Positions 1 through 11,033 of a stretch of 64,000 bases of DNA are shown here, piece by piece. The first letter of the stretch is position 1. Each line of letters starts with the position of its first letter. The stretch is from positions 2,542,001 through 2,606,000 of the forward strand of contig OZ251231.1 in assembly GCA_965240325.2 (NCBI GenBank), in the 5' to 3' direction. Below the pieces are notes generated by a model. It was not told the origin of the DNA. It was given only the letters and a program-made list of their open reading frames with translations, and did not search any database. Source of the stretch: Rebecca billardiae RCC1528 (taxonomy: Eukaryota; Haptophyta). A program made the position numbers and the translations under genes.

Positions 1-423
1 AACACGTCCGGCCCTGGGTCCGGTTGGTCCCGCGGACTGGCGACCAAGTTTTGTTCCGTATGAATATTTACAACACATCGCAGCTATCAGATATTCGTTC
101 ACTACCCAGATATACTGACAAATGCACGTTCACAGGCTCACGTCCGTCCATCGACTTATGCGGCCATGGCGCGGGCGCGCTTATTTCGTCAATCGCATCT
201 TGCTAATGGAGAGTAATGGGCCAATGGACCCCTCGAAAAAGCGAAAACTCACCCTCCAACAGCCCTCAAAATCGTCCCCCGTCCCCTTTTCTGCTTTGAT
301 CATAAAGATCTTTTTGACAACGTAGTGAGGGCCCCCGGCGGGGCTCCACGCTACGCGCTCCGCCCTACACCGCGGGCCATAATATGCCTCGTCATCGGTC
401 GCGACTATATAATCACTACGACG

Positions 424-503
424 CATATATATATATATATATATATATAGTATATATATATACTATATATATTATCGATCATATATATATATATATATAT
501 CAT
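424..503. repeat. (TA)n microsatellite
   Basis: An almost pure run of alternating T and A, interrupted by short spacers such as a CGATC near 476-480. It is self-complementary and stands out against the GC-rich surroundings. Confidence 0.95.
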
Positions 504-1546
504 ATCGTCGCAGCTATACTAGCAGCAGTCACATCGAATTCGATCTCAGAGTATAGACAATACGCCTACGGAATATTAATTGACCACCGCCTCGCGTCAT
601 GACGACGATCGATATGATTATCACAGTAAAGAAATCGATTTTCGGCGTTAAACCCGTCCGCACTTCCGCCCAGTGGGGATGCGCTGGAATTTTTTTCATG
701 CCCCGTTCGCGGCACTTCGCGCCGCGCACAGTGGAGAAAGATCGGGCCGGAAGCCGTTTGAGCATGGTCGGTCGTGCGCACGCCCATTCGAATCGATGGC
801 GCGCTCCGAGCGGCGGGCGTGCGCGCATGACTGCCGCGAGGGGGGCTGCGAGGCGTCGGCCGGCTTGCCAAGGCGGTTCCCTGGGGCGGCGTCACCCTCC
901 CCCGCCCCTCCTCGCCCACCCTCGCTCCACGGGCGGCCACACGTGACCTGTTGAGATGAGTTCACGGGGGCCGCGCGGCACGCGCGCGGAGAGGCGAGGA
1001 AGTGGTGTTTCGCGGAAAAGCGCAACGTCGCATTGTGATCAACCCATGTGGGCACCCGCTCCACACGTTTGTACGCATTCAAACCGCACACAGCGGCCTG
1101 AGCAGCTCCCAGACTGAGTTTCGCTCTTGAAGCCTGTTTTGGGGCCAGATCTTGGTGTGGATGTAGCGCGGCGAGGAGGCGCCGGGCGCGCGCCCGAGCT
1201 GCGTGCTGCCACTCGCCATGACCCATAGACATCGTCCGTCGCGAACGACCCGGCTCGCCTCGACCTCTCCGACCCGCCGGGCAGCCACGACCGAGCGCGC
1301 AGCCAACGGTGTCCAAACAGAGGCTTCTGCCTTCTCAGACCGCGTGGGATGGGCATAGGCGCGAGAGAGGGCGCCCAGCGCGCTCTTGAGATGCACAGGA
1401 GCACGCACTGATGCGTATGGAACCATCCCATCACGATCGCCCCGACCTGGCGCGCCCTATCTGGCCCGTCAGGCTGCCCGCGCCGCCGCCGCCGGGCCGC
1501 GCCGCCGCCACAGGCGCCGCCGCACCGCGGGCACATGGGTAAGTCC

Positions 1547-1842
1547 GTATTCAACAAATACAGAATTTCCGGTGCGGCCCTCTTTTGGGCGGCAAGGTCG
1601 GTCTGGTCGACACCTGCCGCGCGGCATGGGCCACGGCGCGGCGAGGTGGCGGCTGGCGCACCGCGGCGTGGGCGGGATGGCTCGAGGACACCACCGCCCC
1701 GCCTCCCACGCCGCGCCGTGCGCGTGCGCCGTGCTCTCGTCGCGTACCGATTTTCCTGCGACGAGCGACGTCCAACAGCGCGACCATGCCATCGCGCGAC
1801 GAGGTGCGTTCAGCTCGGCGATTTGTCGTATTTGTTGAATAC
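1547..1842. repeat. 15-bp perfect inverted repeat flanking 266 bp
   Basis: GTATTCAACAAATAC at 1547-1561 is the exact reverse complement of the sequence at 1828-1842. The enclosed DNA is GC-rich with no credible gene. Identical flanking duplications, which would mark a mobile insertion, are not visible, so this is recorded only as an inverted repeat. Confidence 0.8.
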
Positions 1843-2329
1843 ATGCGGGTACGAATCGGCCGCAAGATGGCCTCGACGTACACGTCGAGAGCCACGCGCG
1901 CGGTGTGGAGTGGCACGCGACGCGGAGAGGGCGGGTGCGGTGCCGCGGGCGCGCGACTGGTCTAGAACATCCCAATGAAGCGCGGGACGGCGCTGCGCGC
2001 CTGTGCTCGCCGCCGTCTCCTCGCAGTCGAAAATATCTGTGCACCCTTCTGGGTGCGCCCCCCGAGTTTTGCCAGAATCAGGGGTGTCCAGGAAGCCCCC
2101 CCCACCACGCTCTAGGGGCACCTAGAGCGGGGGCACCTTAGATTCCTGGCTGAGCGGTCTTTTACCCATCTGTAGGGACACTTCCGGAAGGTACCTGGCG
2201 CGGTGGTTGTGACCTATGCGCAATGATGCGTGCCGACTCGTAAATATTCCATACGCAACGACAGCGATCCGTCCAGTACGACGAGAGTGGATCTGATACC
2301 GCCAGGAGACAGGAGTAGACAGGCGCCGC

Positions 2330-4450
2330 GTGTTGCGGCGCAGCCGCCGCGCGCGGTCGTGCGGCGGCCAGCGGCGCGGCCGGGAGGAGCCCCCGCCCCG
2401 TATCAGTGATACAGGCAGATACAGTGATACAGTGATACACGGGTGGCCTGTAGTCCGGGTGCCGGCAGTCCGGGAGCGGACGGCGGCGCGCGCGGTGGCA
2501 GCTTGGCAAGGAGCCCCCCCCGTATCAGTGATACAGGCAGATACAGTGATACAGTGATACACGGGCCTGGCCTGTAGTCCGGGTGGCGGCAGTCCGGGAG
2601 CGGACGGCGGCGCGCGCGGTGGCAGCTGCTTGGCAAGGAGGGCCCCCCGTATCAGTGATACAGGCAGATACAGTCGTGATACAGTGATACACGGGCCTGG
2701 CCTGTAGTCCGGGTGGCGGCAGTCCGGGAGCGGACGGCGGCGCGCGCGGCGCGGCAGCTGGCAAGGAGGCCCCCCGTATCAGTGATACAGGCAGATACAG
2801 TGATACAGTGATACACGGGCCTGGCCTGTAGTCCGGATGGCGGCAATCCGGAAGCGGACGGCGGCGCGCGCGGCGCGGCAGCTGGCAAGGAGGCCCCCCG
2901 TATCAGTGATACAGGCAGATACAGTGATACAGTGATACACGGGCCTGGCCTGTAGTCCGGATGGCGGCAGTCCGGGAGCGGACGGCGGCGGGCGCGGCGG
3001 CGGCTTGGCAAGGAGGGCCCCCCGTATCAGTGATACAGGCAGATACAGTGATACAGTGATACAGGAGGCCTGCTGTAGTCCGGATGGCGGCAGTCCGGGA
3101 GCGGACGGCGGCGCGCGCGGCGGCGGCTTGGCAAGGAGGCCCCCTGTATCAGTGATACAGGCAGATACAGTGAATAGTGATACAGTGATACACGGGCCTG
3201 GCCTGTAGTCCGGGTGGCGGCAGTCCGGGAGCGGACGGCGGCGCGCGCGGCGCGGCAGCTGGCAAGGAGGCCCCCCGTATCAGTGATACAGGCAGATACA
3301 GTGATACAGTGATACAGGAGGCCTGCTGTACGGTCCGGGTGGCGACAGTCCGGGAGTGGACGGCGGCGGGCGCGGCGCGGCAGCTGGCAAGGAGGCCCCC
3401 CGTATCAGTGATACAGGCAGATACAGTGATACAGTGATACAGGAGGCCTGCTGTAGTCCGGATGGCGGCAGTCCGGGAGCGGACGGCGGCGCGCGCGGCG
3501 CGGCAGCTGGCAAGGAGGCCCCCCGTATCAGTGATACAGGCAGATACAGTGATACAGTGATACAGGAGGCCTGCTGTAGTCCGGGTGGCGGCAATCCGGG
3601 AGCGGACGGCGGCGCGCGCGGTGGCGGCTTGGCAAGGAGGCCCCCCGTATCAGTGATACAGGCAGATACAGTGATACCGAGTGATACACGGGCCTGGCCT
3701 GTAGTCCGGATGGCGGCAGTCCGGGAGCGGACAGGCGGCGCGCGCGGAGGCGGCTTGGCAAGGAGGCCCCCCGTATCAGTGATACAGGCAGATACAGTGA
3801 TACAGTGATACAGGAGGCCTGCTGTAGTCCGGATGGCTGCAGTCCGGGAGCGGACGGCGGCGGGCGCGGCGGCGGCTTGGCAAGGAGGCCCCCCGTATCA
3901 GTGATACAGGCAGATACAGTGATACAGTGATACACGGGCCTGGCCTGTAGTCCGGATGGCGGCAGTCCGGGAGCGGACGGCGGCGCGCGCGGCGGCGGCT
4001 TGGCAAGGAGGCCCCCCGTATCAGTGATACAGGCAGATACAGTGATACAGTGATACACGGGCCTGGCCTGTAGTCCGGGTGGCGACAGTCCGGGAGCGGA
4101 CGGCGGCGCGCGCGGCGCGGCAGCTGGCAAGGAGGCCCCCCGTATCAGTGATACAGGCAGATACAGTGATACAGTGATACAGGAGGCCTGCTGTCATACG
4201 GTCCGGGTGGCGACAGTCCGGGAGTGGACGGCGGCGGGCGCGGCGCGGCAGCTGGCAAGGAGGCCCCCCGTGTCAATGATACAGGCAGATACAGTGATAC
4301 AGTGAGTACACTGGGTGGCCTGTACTCTGTAGTCCGGGTGGCGGCAGTCCGGGAGCGGACGGCGGCGCGCGCGGCGGCGGCTTGGCAAGGAGGGCCCCCC
4401 GTATCAGTGATACAGGCAGATACAGTGATACAGTGATACAGCAGGTGGCC
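2330..4450 (+). repeat. Tandem minisatellite, ~17 units of about 123 bp
   Basis: Each unit carries a GC-rich half (AGTCCGGGAGCGGACGGCGG followed by GGCAAGGAGG) and an AT-richer half built from the core GTATCAGTGATACAGGCAG and repeats of ATACAGTG. Copies begin near 2400, 2522, 2648, 2776, 2899, 3025, 3147 and so on to about 4400. Units differ by small substitutions and indels. The core holds near-palindromes of the form GTATCA-n-TGATAC. Open frames through the array follow the repeat and are not credible genes. Confidence 0.95.
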
Positions 4451-4984
4451 TGGTAGTCCGGGTGGTGGCAGTCTGGAGTCTGGGCGTGTGCCGGCGAGTG
4501 CCGGCGGCAGCAGTCCGGGCGCGGACAGGGACGATTGCGGCGGCCTGAGCAGGGAGTTCCCGGCCCCGACGGTGGTGAAGTTGGCTCGCCTGCGTGCGGC
4601 GGATGATCAGTCAACGGTGAGCAAGACGGGGGGGGGCGGGGCGGGGGGCGACACGGCACGAGGCCCTGACGGCCGAGCTGGCTGGCGAGCCGTTGTGCGC
4701 CGCAGCATACGCAGCGCCGCACGCGCGCTGCCGGCGAGGGCACAGGCGGTGATCAGGCATGGCGGCGGCCAGCAGGCACGGTGCCGGCTCTCGCCTGCGC
4801 GCTCGGCCCGCAGGGCGCGTGCCAGTCAGTCATTGGCGCGGCAGCCGGCGGCGGCTGCCGCGCCGTCAGCGGCCGCCGCGGGCGTGCGTGGCGACAACTG
4901 CAGCGATGCCTGGCTGTCGCGGTGCGGCTCGCAGAACAGCGCACGGGCGCCACGTCTCCATCACGCCACGGCTCCAGCGCGCCC

Positions 4985-5395
4985 TGACTATCACTGTATC
5001 TGCCTGTATCACTGATACGGGGGGGCTCCTCCCCGCCGCGCCGCCGCGCCTCACCACCGTCCACCCGGACTGCCGCCACCCGGACTACAGGCCACCTGTA
5101 TCACTGTATCACTGTATCTGCCTGTATCACTGATACGGGGGGCCTCCTTGCCAGCTCAAGCTGCGCCGCCGCGCCGCGCCGCCCGGTCCACCCGGACTGC
5201 CGCCACCCGGACTACAGGCCACCTGTATCACTGTATCCGACTGTATCTGCCTGTATCACTGATACGGGGGGGCTCCTCCCGGCCGCGCCGCCGCGCCGCG
5301 CCGCCGTCCACCCGGACTGCCGCCACCCGGACTACAGGCCACCTGTATCACTGTATCACTGTATCTGCCTGTATCACTGATACGGGGGGGCCTCC
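4985..5395 (-). repeat. Inverted copies of the 123-bp minisatellite unit
   Basis: Four copies of the unit appear in reverse-complement orientation (ATCTGCCTGTATCACTGATA near 4997, 5117, 5245 and 5364), each with the reverse complement of the GGCGGCAGTCCGGGTGG half. They follow the direct array after about 500 bp of unrelated GC-rich sequence, so the locus could fold into a long hairpin. Confidence 0.9.
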
Positions 5396-5594
5396 CCGCT
5401 CCCGCAGTCCCGGCCACCGCGCCCGGGCGCCGCACTCGTTCGCCCGCCGGCCCCGGAACGGACTTCCGTCGCCCGGACTCTGAAGTCCGATGCCAAGCCC
5501 GGGGGCGGGTGGCGGCGGCAGTCCGGCGCGGCGGGCGGGCGGCGCGCCCTGGGCGACGCGCGGCGCGGCCGTCGTCAGCCGGCCGAGGAGCCCC

Positions 5595-5795
5595 CCTGTA
5601 TCAGTGATACAGGCAGATACACTGATTACAGTGATACAGTGATACAGGTGGCCTGTAGTCCGGGTGGCGGCAGTCCGGGTGGACCGGGCGGCGCGGCGCG
5701 GCGGCGCAGCTGGCAAGGAGGCCCCCCGTATCAGTGATACAGGCAGATACAGACATTAATTACAGTGATACAGTGATACAGGTGGCCTGAGTAGT
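5595..5795 (+). repeat. Two further direct minisatellite copies
   Basis: Two units return to the original orientation near 5597 and 5728, with small insertions (TTA and ATTAATTA) within the core. Degenerate GTATCA/TGATAC pairs continue to about 5995 (for example 5894-5990), suggesting decayed or related units. Confidence 0.85.
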
Positions 5796-6099
5796 CCGGA
5801 GTTATAGGGAGTAGTCCGGGCGGCGGGCGGCGCGCTGACGTACGGACACGGTGCCGCGGCGGCTGGGGCTGTGCAGCCTGTCGGCTCAGGGCCCTGTATC
5901 AGCCGGCATCGATACACAGCTGGGCTGTATCAGGTGGCATTGATACACAGCCGGGCTGTATCAGCGGGTGTTGGTGCCCACTGATACAGCCCAAGATGAG
6001 TATTGCGTAAGGGGGATCAGACGTGTGCCGCCGGCCAACCAGCGCTCGCGGACGGCTGCGCTTCTCGGAAACTACAGATTCTGGCAAAACTCGGGGGGC

Positions 6100-6811
6100 A
6101 CGCCCCCTTCTGTCTGGCTAGTCGACCGGCCGGCACGCGGCACGCGAGCAGTGTGTGTGGGGAGGAGTGTGACATGGCAGGCTGTGGCGAGGTGGATGGC
6201 CGTGCAGGTCTACGCTAGGAAGGGCCGCTCCCGCGCTCGCGCGGTGCCTCGCGCACGCCTCGTCGAGGACGAGCGTGTTTGAATGGCTCCGGAGAAGGCT
6301 TACGATCGCTCGTTGATGGGCAGCGCGCGACACGTGCACACGACGAAGGTGACGACCAGGCACTCCGGCGAGGGCGGCTGTGCTGGTAGCAGACTGCATT
6401 CGGAGTAAGATGCGCCATCTTACGCGCCGCTTCGCCTCGCTGCATCGCCGCACTGAGCAGCAGGGCTCCACGCTCACGAATGGCTCACCACGAGCTACGT
6501 GACCGGCCAGCCGCGTGCAACCCGGCGAGGCAGAGAGGGGCGGAGGGATGGGGAGGCTGGGTGGGATGTTGCAGTCCCATGCCCGGGGCACTCGCCAGGC
6601 GCCTGCGCGACCACCGTAGCGCCGTCTGTGCGCTCGTGCGGCCCGCGCGAGAAATTCCCCGAAAATCGGCTCGTGTCGGACGGCGGGTGTCGTTAGAATG
6701 GGTAACGATAATCCCGTTTTTCGTGTTCACTGTGATAGTTATTGACGATATGATGTGCGCATGATGAATGCTGATGCTATATACTTCCAAGGTGTCGACG
6801 ATCGATCGTCA
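6100..6811. other. Intergenic region
   Basis: No gene supported. It separates the repeat block from the 3' end of the minus-strand coiled-coil gene. The part just before 6812 is more AT-rich, as expected of a 3' untranslated/terminator region, but I cannot identify a polyadenylation signal. Confidence 0.6.
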
Positions 6812-9800
6812 TCATGAAAAATGGCTGCCCGCGGCGGGACCTGCCGGCTGTGCATCGATGGCGTCGTCGTCATCGAGCAGGAACGAGTTCGTGCGCTGTG
6901 GGCTGTGGTCCGACGCGGCGTGCGAGCCGGGCCCGGCGGCCGGGTGTCGCAGCAGCCCGCCCACGCCGCGCCCCGCCTTGCCCAGGGCGCCCTTTGCCGA
7001 GGAGACAGCCTGCGGCGCGCGCTCGCCCGCCGTGTCGACCGCCTTCTCGACAGCGTCCACCATCCGGTCGACTGACGAGTCGACGGAGCTCCACGCGTCG
7101 CCCACGCGCGAGGCGAGCTTGCCGCCCGCGTCGCCGAGCTTGCGCACGAAGCCGAGGCGCGGGGGCAGGGATTGCCGCCGCATCTCGTCCGCGGACGCGC
7201 CCGCGCCGTGGCCGTTGCCGTTGGCGGCTTGGCCGCCGCGCCCGCCGCCGCCGAGCGCAGAGGCGGTGCCGCGCGCGGGCTCGGAGAGCGCCGGCGAGGG
7301 CAGGCCGCCGGTCGCGGGCGTGGGCGGCTCGGAGGGCTCGAATCCGTTCGCGCCGTCGTGCCGCGCGTGCTGCATCGCCGCGCCGGCGGACAGCGGCCCG
7401 CCGCCTCCGCCGCCGCCGCCCACGTCGACGAGCAGCTCAGCAAAGCCGCCGCTGTCCAGCCCGGCGCCGGCGCCGCCCGCGGCCGCCTGCTGCGCGGTCG
7501 GCGGCGTCACCACCGCACTGAACGCGGCCATGAAGTCGTAGTCGCTCACGACGCCTGCGGCTGAGGTCGGCGGCGGCGGCGAGGCGAAGGTGGGCGGCGG
7601 CAGGGCTGCGACCGCCGCGCCCCCGCTCCCGAGCGTGCCCCACGCATGCGCGCCGTTCGTCTGCCCAGGCGGCGCGCCGCACTGGCCGCGGCCGTGGCCG
7701 TGCGCGCCCGACTCGGGCGCCGCCCCAAACCCGGCCAAGGGCGCGTCACCACGCGCGCCACCGAGCGCGCCACCGAGCGCGCCACCGAGCGCGCCACCGA
7801 GCGCGTGGGCCGAGCCGCTCGGGCTGACGCCGAGAGCGCCGCTGGCGCAGGGCGAGGGCTGCGGGGAGAGCGGCGCGCTCTGCGGCGGCGGCGGCGGCGC
7901 GAGCATCGGCGGCGGCGGCGCATCAGCAAACAGCGGCGGCTGCGGCGGCGGCTGCGGCGGCGGCTGCTGCGGCTGCGGCGGCTGCGGCTGCGGCGACTGC
8001 TGCGGCGGCGGCTGCTGCGGCTGCTGCTGCTGCGGCGGCGCGCTCATCAGCGCGTCGAGCCCGCCCAGCCCCGACGAGGCGGAGGGCGAAGGCGATGCGC
8101 CGCCGCTGCCGCCGCAGCCACCGCCGCCGCCGCCGCCGCCCGCCGAGCCGCGGCGCGCGGCCGCCGCCTCGTGCTGCGCGCGCGAGGCGGCCGCGCGCGC
8201 CTCGTCTCGCTCCGCGCTGAGCGATGCGCACGCGTGCCGCAGCTGCGCGCACTGCGCGCTCGCGGCGTCGGCGCGCTTGGCGGCGGCGGCGGCGGCGTGC
8301 TGCGCCTCGGCGCGCGCGCGCGCCTCCGCCTCCGCCTGCGCCTCGCGCTGCGCGAGCTGCGCGCGCGCCGCCTCCGCCTCGGCGCGCGCCGCCTCCGCGT
8401 CCGCGGCCGCCGCCCTCACCGCCTGCGCCGCGCCCGCCATCGCGCCGTCGTCCGCGTCCGCCGCGCGGCGCGCGGCGGACGCGGCCTCGCTCGCGCGGCG
8501 CTCGGCCTCGTCGCGCGCGTCGCGCGCGGCCTGCACCTCCCTCCGCAGCTCCGCGCCGCCCTCCCGCTCCGCCGCCAGCTCCGCCGCCAGCGCCGCGAGC
8601 TTGGCCTTGGCCGCAGCCTTGAGCCGGGCGACACCGGCCGACGCCTCGGCCTTGAGGGCGGCGGCGCGCGAGGCGGCGTCGTCGGCGCGCGAGGCGGCGT
8701 CGGCGGCGCGCTCGCGCTCGGCGGCGAGCTCGGCGGCGAGCTCGGCCGCGCGCGCCTCCGCCGCCGCGAGCGCGCCCGACGCCGACGCGCCCGCGGCGGC
8801 CGCCGCCGCGTCGGCCGCGCGCGCCGCCTCCGCGCGCGCCGCGCCCAGCGCGGCGCGCGCCTCGGCCGCGGCCGCCTCCGCGCGCTGCGCGCGCTCGGCG
8901 GCGGCGGCGAGCGCCTCCTCGGCGCCGACGCGCGCGGCCTCGGCGGTGTCCGCGCGGCTCGCCTCGCTCTTGATCTCCGCGACCAGCTCGCCCATCTTGG
9001 CGCGCGCCTTGGCCTTGAGCGAGTCGGCGCGCGCCTCCGCAGCGGCGCGCGCGTCGGCGAGCTCGGCGCGCGCGGCGGCCGTTTCGGCGCGCGCGGCGGC
9101 GGCGGCGGCGGCGAGCTCGTCGGCGGAGGCGGCGCGCTCGTCGGTCGCGGCCTGGAGCGCGGCCTCGAGCTCCGCCACGCGCGCGCCGCGCGCCTCCGCG
9201 CGCCGCGCCGCCTCCGCCGCCTCGTCGCGCGCGTCGGCGAGCGCGGCCGCGGCGCCGTGCGCGCGCGCCGCGCGCGCCTCCGCCGCCGCGCCGAGCTCGG
9301 CGTCGGCGGAGGCGAGCTCGGCGCCGAGGGTGGCGACGAGCGCCTCGGCGGCGGCGGTGGTTCGCGCGCCGCGCTCGCGCTCCGCGTCGATCTTCGCCAG
9401 CACGCGCTTCTTCCACTCGCGGAAGTGCCCGACCTTGTCCTCGTGCGCGCGCACGGCCGCGCACAGCGCGCGCGCGTCGCCGTCCGCGTCGCCGAGCGCG
9501 GACGCGAGGAGGGCGGCGTGCGCGCGCGCCTCGGCGGTGGCGAGGGCGGCGGCGGCGAGGTCCTCCTCGTGCGCCTCGAGCGCCGCGCCGAACTGCGAGA
9601 CCACCTGCGCCTTGCTCGCCTCCGCGCCCTCCAGCCGCCGCGCCGCCTCCGCCGCGGCCGCGGCCGCGTCCGCGGCCGCGTCGGCGCGCGCGCGCTCGAG
9701 CGCCGCCGCCGCCTCGTCGGCGCGCGCGCGCTCGGCGTCGAGCGCGGCGAGCGCGTCGTCGCGCTCGCGCTCGAGCGCCTCCACCGCGCTCGCGCCGCGC

Positions 9801-10576
9801 TCCTCCACCTCGCGCAGCCGCGCGCGCAGCTCGTCGTCGAGAGCGCCCATCTTGCGCTTGGCGCGCGAGCGCGCGTCGAGCAGCGCGTCGCGCAGCGCGA
9901 CGCACGACTCGTCGGCGAGGGCGAGCTCGGCGGAGAGCGCGTTCACGGCGGCGCGCACCTGGGTGCGCGTCAGCTCCGCCTCGTACTCGTCGCGCGCCAC
10001 CTCCGTCATCAGCACGAGCGCGCGCGCGCGCGCGCGCGCCTCGCCCGCGCGCGCGTCGTCGGCTCGCGCCGCCGCCTCGTCCGCGGCGGCGAGCGCGTCG
10101 TCGGCCGTGTCGGTGGCGGCGCGCGCGGTGATCGAGGCGCCCACCAGCTCGTCGTCGAGCTGCAGCACCTCGCGCCCGAGCGCCGCCTCGCGCACGCGGC
10201 CCTCCGCCTCGAGGCTCTCCCTCTCGCGCGTCGCCTCCATCAGCGCGTCCTGGCTCTCATCGAGCTGCTCTCGCGCGGCCGCCTCGCGCGCGGCGCACGC
10301 GTCGAGCTCGGCGCGAGCGGCGGCCGCGGCGTCGGCGGCGTCGGAGGCGCGACGTTCCGCCGCCTCCGCCTGCGTCTTGAGCTTGAGCGCGCCCCGCCCC
10401 ACGATCTGCTCGAGGCCGAGCATCTTGCGCTGCGTGCGGTGCAGCATCGCGTCTCGCTCGTTCACCTGCTCGTACAGCGCGGCGACGGTGCGGCGGAGGG
10501 CCTTGGCCTCCTCGAGGGTGAGCCGCTCCTGCGCCTCGTCCTCGCCATCGCCCACGATGGCCTGCAGCCAGTCCAT
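6812..10576 (-). CDS. Long alanine-rich coiled-coil protein
   Basis: Single exon, 1254 residues from an ATG at 10576 (MDWLQAIVGDGE); an upstream in-frame ATG at 10678 would add a basic stretch and is less likely. Residues ~15-800 form a near-continuous Ala/Glu/Arg coiled coil. A basic motif of the type KAKxKMxxLxxE recurs roughly every 130-150 residues (near 242, 392, 525 and 652). A Gly/Ser then Pro/Gln-rich linker follows (~805-930, including a QQQQ run), and the C-terminus has short amphipathic helices rich in V, D and A. The architecture resembles a structural tether (golgin, centrosomal or basal-body protein), but I do not recognise the family. The opposite strand is also open for over 1000 codons, but its Ala/Ser/Arg composition marks it as a shadow. 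Confidence 0.75.
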   Translation of the reverse strand: MDWLQAIVGDGEDEAQERLTLEEAKALRRTVAALYEQVNERDAMLHRTQRKMLGLEQIVGRGALKLKTQAEAAERRASDAADAAAAARAELDACAAREAAAREQLDESQDALMEATRERESLEAEGRVREAALGREVLQLDDELVGASITARAATDTADDALAAADEAAARADDARAGEARARARALVLMTEVARDEYEAELTRTQVRAAVNALSAELALADESCVALRDALLDARSRAKRKMGALDDELRARLREVEERGASAVEALERERDDALAALDAERARADEAAAALERARADAAADAAAAAAEAARRLEGAEASKAQVVSQFGAALEAHEEDLAAAALATAEARAHAALLASALGDADGDARALCAAVRAHEDKVGHFREWKKRVLAKIDAERERGARTTAAAEALVATLGAELASADAELGAAAEARAARAHGAAAALADARDEAAEAARRAEARGARVAELEAALQAATDERAASADELAAAAAAARAETAAARAELADARAAAEARADSLKAKARAKMGELVAEIKSEASRADTAEAARVGAEEALAAAAERAQRAEAAAAEARAALGAARAEAARAADAAAAAAGASASGALAAAEARAAELAAELAAERERAADAASRADDAASRAAALKAEASAGVARLKAAAKAKLAALAAELAAEREGGAELRREVQAARDARDEAERRASEAASAARRAADADDGAMAGAAQAVRAAAADAEAARAEAEAARAQLAQREAQAEAEARARAEAQHAAAAAAKRADAASAQCAQLRHACASLSAERDEARAAASRAQHEAAAARRGSAGGGGGGGGCGGSGGASPSPSASSGLGGLDALMSAPPQQQQPQQPPPQQSPQPQPPQPQQPPPQPPPQPPLFADAPPPPMLAPPPPPQSAPLSPQPSPCASGALGVSPSGSAHALGGALGGALGGALGGARGDAPLAGFGAAPESGAHGHGRGQCGAPPGQTNGAHAWGTLGSGGAAVAALPPPTFASPPPPTSAAGVVSDYDFMAAFSAVVTPPTAQQAAAGGAGAGLDSGGFAELLVDVGGGGGGGGPLSAGAAMQHARHDGANGFEPSEPPTPATGGLPSPALSEPARGTASALGGGGRGGQAANGNGHGAGASADEMRRQSLPPRLGFVRKLGDAGGKLASRVGDAWSSVDSSVDRMVDAVEKAVDTAGERAPQAVSSAKGALGKAGRGVGGLLRHPAAGPGSHAASDHSPQRTNSFLLDDDDAIDAQPAGPAAGSHFS

Positions 10577-11033
10577 CCAGCCGGCGGCCGCGCGAGGCGG
10601 CGCCGCCCTCGCAAAAGCGCGGCTCCGGCGTTGGGGCTCGGCGGTGGCGCGCACCCCTTGCTCGCGGCCGCCCGTCACGCGGTGAGGGCTCGGGCGGCCG
10701 CCCGCGGATCACGCCCATTTTGACGGCGAAGCAGGGCCGCGCGCATTTTTTATTCTTCGTCTGCTTTTCTAATTCGGACCCCCGATTGCCCGAGAGGAGA
10801 GGAGTCGCCAGTCGGGGCGGAGCCCGAGGTGTTTCGGTGCTGTCAATGTCACGGCGGTGACGGCGCTCGGCTCCGCGAGGACGATCACGACTGCGTCCAC
10901 GTGCCGCGTGCATGACAGCAACACGCAGGCTCCGATGGGCGGCTGGCCCTCCCACTGCCGCTCGCCGCCCCGCGCAGCTGGTGAGCCGTGCCACACGCGG
11001 CACGCGCCCTGCTCTGCCGCGTCGGAGCCAGGC
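10577..11033. other. Intergenic region between two minus-strand genes
   Basis: No gene seen. It should contain the 3' untranslated region of the membrane-protein gene and the promoter and 5' leader of the coiled-coil gene. A short AT-rich patch lies at about 10745-10775. Confidence 0.5.

Larger units (their letters stand above)
1..2056. other. Intergenic region, no supported gene
   Basis: I see no gene here. Open frames exist only because the DNA is GC-rich; none shows domain-like sequence or the third-position bias of the real genes further right. The stretch contains an AT-rich microsatellite near 424-503 and a 15-bp inverted repeat at 1547/1842, listed separately. Confidence 0.7.
2057..6099. 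repeat. Block bounded by a 23-bp perfect inverted repeat
   Basis: The 23 bases at 2057-2079 (beginning GCCCCCCGAGTTTTG) recur as an exact reverse complement at 6077-6099. Between them lies the whole minisatellite, including direct and inverted unit copies. No transposase-like reading frame is visible inside. The block could be a non-autonomous element, a fold-back element or the product of an inverted duplication; the ends alone do not decide. Confidence 0.6.

Noticed and set aside
2400-2420. Resemblance of the satellite core TATCAGTGATA to the bacterial tet operator
   Set aside because: A short dyad match inside a eukaryotic satellite; no TetR-like gene or reporter sequence is present.
2122-5716. 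Open frames with repeated ISDTGRYSD or SLYLPVSLIRG peptides
   Set aside because: They follow the minisatellite period in every frame and on both strands, with no start context or coding bias.
7590-10723. Two very long plus-strand open frames opposite the coiled-coil gene
   Set aside because: Their Ala/Ser/Arg/Cys composition is the mirror of the minus-strand codons; GC-rich DNA lacks stops on both strands. The minus frame shows heptads and charged residues.
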